Source: Kiritimatiellia bacterium (GTDB lineage Bacteria > Verrucomicrobiota > Kiritimatiellia > RFP12 > UBA1067). Taken from it: a stretch of 6,335 bases of DNA. Position numbers and translations under genes: made by a program. Location: positions 1 to 6,335 of the forward strand of contig JAGBXE010000024.1 of the NCBI GenBank assembly GCA_017629455.1. Reading direction: 5' to 3'. Positions 5,403 to 6,335 of the stretch are shown here, one piece after another; positions within the stretch are counted from its first letter, which is position 1; each line of letters opens with the position of its first letter. The notes below the pieces were generated by a model, which had not been told where the DNA came from, did no database searches, and saw only the letters and a list, made by a program, of their open reading frames with translations.

Positions 5403-6290
5403 ATGGTTCTTACTGTTGAAAATCTTAGAATAGCGTTTCGTGTTGACGGAAAGCTATCCGTGCCTGTTCGCGGCGTTTCGTTTGAAGTTCCTGAAAACGG
5501 CCGCGTAGCACTCGTCGGTGAATCCGGGTGCGGCAAATCGCTTACGGCGCTTGCAATAGGCGGCTTAGTAGATCGCGCGGAGATATCGGGGCGTATTTTA
5601 GGCTCGCCTCATACAGCGTACGTTTTCCAAAATCCGATGCAGTCGCTTAATCCTGTTATGCGCGTTGCCCGTCAGATTGAAGAGGGGATTCGCAAAATTT
5701 CCACCGGCAAGTCAAAGAGAGAGCAGGCAATAAAGCTTCTGTCTGATGTTGGGCTTCCTGAAGGCGCGCATCGCACATATCCTTGTGAAATGAGTGGCGG
5801 GCAACAGCAGCGCGTTATGATTGCAATGGCGTTAGCGCAAGAGCCCGACCTTCTTATTGCAGATGAGCCAACTACGGCGCTTGATGTTACAACGCAAAGA
5901 GATGTTCTCAATCTTATCGCGCGAGTTGCCGATGAACGCAAGATGGCAGTTCTTTTTATCACTCATAACCTTGGTTTGGTCGCGCGCTATTCACGCGATG
6001 TTAATGTGATGTACGCTGGTGAAATTGTTGAGAAGGGAGATGTTTCAACGATTCTCACTACTCCGCGACATCCGTACACACAAGGGCTTCTTGCAGCAGT
6101 TCCTCGTCTAGATGGTGAGAAGGATGCGCCCTTAGCTGATATTCCAGGTACAGTTCCTCCTCCGACAGATTGGCCAAAGGGCTGTGCATTTCATCCGCGC
6201 TGCCCCAAAGCTCGTAAAGAATGTTCGAGTGATGAGTTCAATATCTTGTGTAAAAACCTCTCGTCCACTTCAACTAGGTGTATAGCATAA
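5403..6290 (+). CDS. peptide ABC transporter ATP-binding protein, OppD/DppD family
   Basis: This 295-residue cytoplasmic ATPase would energise import of oligopeptides, dipeptides or a similar solute. Walker A is GESGCGKS (39-46), the Q-loop Gln76 sits in FQNPMQSLNP, the signature is MSGGQQQR (130-137), Walker B with the D-loop is LLIADEPTTALD (150-161), and the H-loop His is 188. The C-terminal oligopeptide-transporter extension is present: HPYTQGLL, then DIPGTVPPP, then a GC-x-FHPRC segment. It carries four cysteines (261, 267, 274, 283), a pattern seen in relatives and associated with a [4Fe-4S] cluster in at least one DppD. The protein is shorter than the usual 320-330 residues, and Lys45 to Gln76 spans only 31 residues. 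No permease, binding protein or OppF partner is in the window. Start at ATG 5403: AAAAGG precedes it but ends only one base away, too close for an ideal ribosome binding site. Confidence 0.9.
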   Translation: MVLTVENLRIAFRVDGKLSVPVRGVSFEVPENGRVALVGESGCGKSLTALAIGGLVDRAEISGRILGSPHTAYVFQNPMQSLNPVMRVARQIEEGIRKISTGKSKREQAIKLLSDVGLPEGAHRTYPCEMSGGQQQRVMIAMALAQEPDLLIADEPTTALDVTTQRDVLNLIARVADERKMAVLFITHNLGLVARYSRDVNVMYAGEIVEKGDVSTILTTPRHPYTQGLLAAVPRLDGEKDAPLADIPGTVPPPTDWPKGCAFHPRCPKARKECSSDEFNILCKNLSSTSTRCIA

Positions 6291-6301
6291 GCTCATTTTT
6301 G

Positions 6302-6335
6302 ATGGGCCTCTACACTATCGATGGTGTCGAGAAGA
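6302..6335 (+). CDS. possible start of a downstream gene (cut by window end)
   Basis: An ATG at 6302, 11 bases after the ABC ATPase stop, opens a frame that runs to the window edge and reads MGLYTIDGVEK. The close same-strand spacing suits an operon continuation. There is no Shine-Dalgarno sequence, only a T-rich stretch. A short hairpin (6291-6296 with 6302-6307) would include the ATG. Eleven codons are too few to name a family or to be sure the frame is coding. Confidence 0.3.
   Translation, partial: MGLYTIDGVEK

Noticed and set aside
6278..6315. Terminator after the ABC ATPase gene
   Set aside because: The arms GTGTATAG and CTCTACAC pair with one mismatch across a 22-base loop, and no T run follows the right arm. 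The TTTTT lies inside the loop.

Overview
The window reads as a gene-dense stretch of a bacterial chromosome of roughly balanced base composition. Every supported gene lies on the + strand and no gap exceeds 90 bases. There are no RNA genes, insertion sequences, CRISPR arrays or phage genes. The organism cannot be named from the sequence. A secreted glycosidase, a PilC/GspF protein and mostly weak or absent Shine-Dalgarno sequences would suit an uncultured, perhaps gut-associated, Gram-negative bacterium such as a member of the PVC group (Verrucomicrobiota, Kiritimatiellota, Lentisphaerota). That placement is a guess.

Layout. (1) Bases 1-660 are the 3' part of an rmlD-like dTDP-4-dehydrorhamnose reductase gene, with a possible terminator at its end. 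(2) A well-spaced sigma70-type promoter (706-734) stands directly before a 745-residue secreted protein (742-2979). That protein joins an endonuclease/exonuclease/phosphatase (EEP) hydrolase domain to a GH20 beta-N-acetylhexosaminidase, and both active sites look complete. The promoter position predicts a leaderless or nearly leaderless mRNA. (3) Six bases later comes a short-chain dehydrogenase (2986-3762), presumably in the same transcript. (4) A GC-rich inverted repeat with an alternating CG core overlaps the -35 box of a second strong promoter (3790-3818). This promoter drives a pilC/gspF-type gene (3848-5158) with a good ribosome binding site. (5) Close behind are a 73-residue two-helix membrane protein (5166-5387) and an OppD/DppD-type peptide-transporter ATPase (5403-6290). 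(6) The last 34 bases may open another gene.

The window appears to hold two transcription units after the rmlD tail: EEP-GH20 plus SDR, and pilC plus the small protein plus the ABC ATPase. The first suggests extracellular attack on an N-acetylhexosamine-containing substrate that may also carry a phosphodiester or phosphate. The second mixes a pilus or secretion platform protein with a peptide-uptake ATPase, and a functional link between them is not evident. The best candidate for something little described is the EEP-GH20 fusion, followed by its leaderless promoter arrangement and the unidentified small membrane protein.
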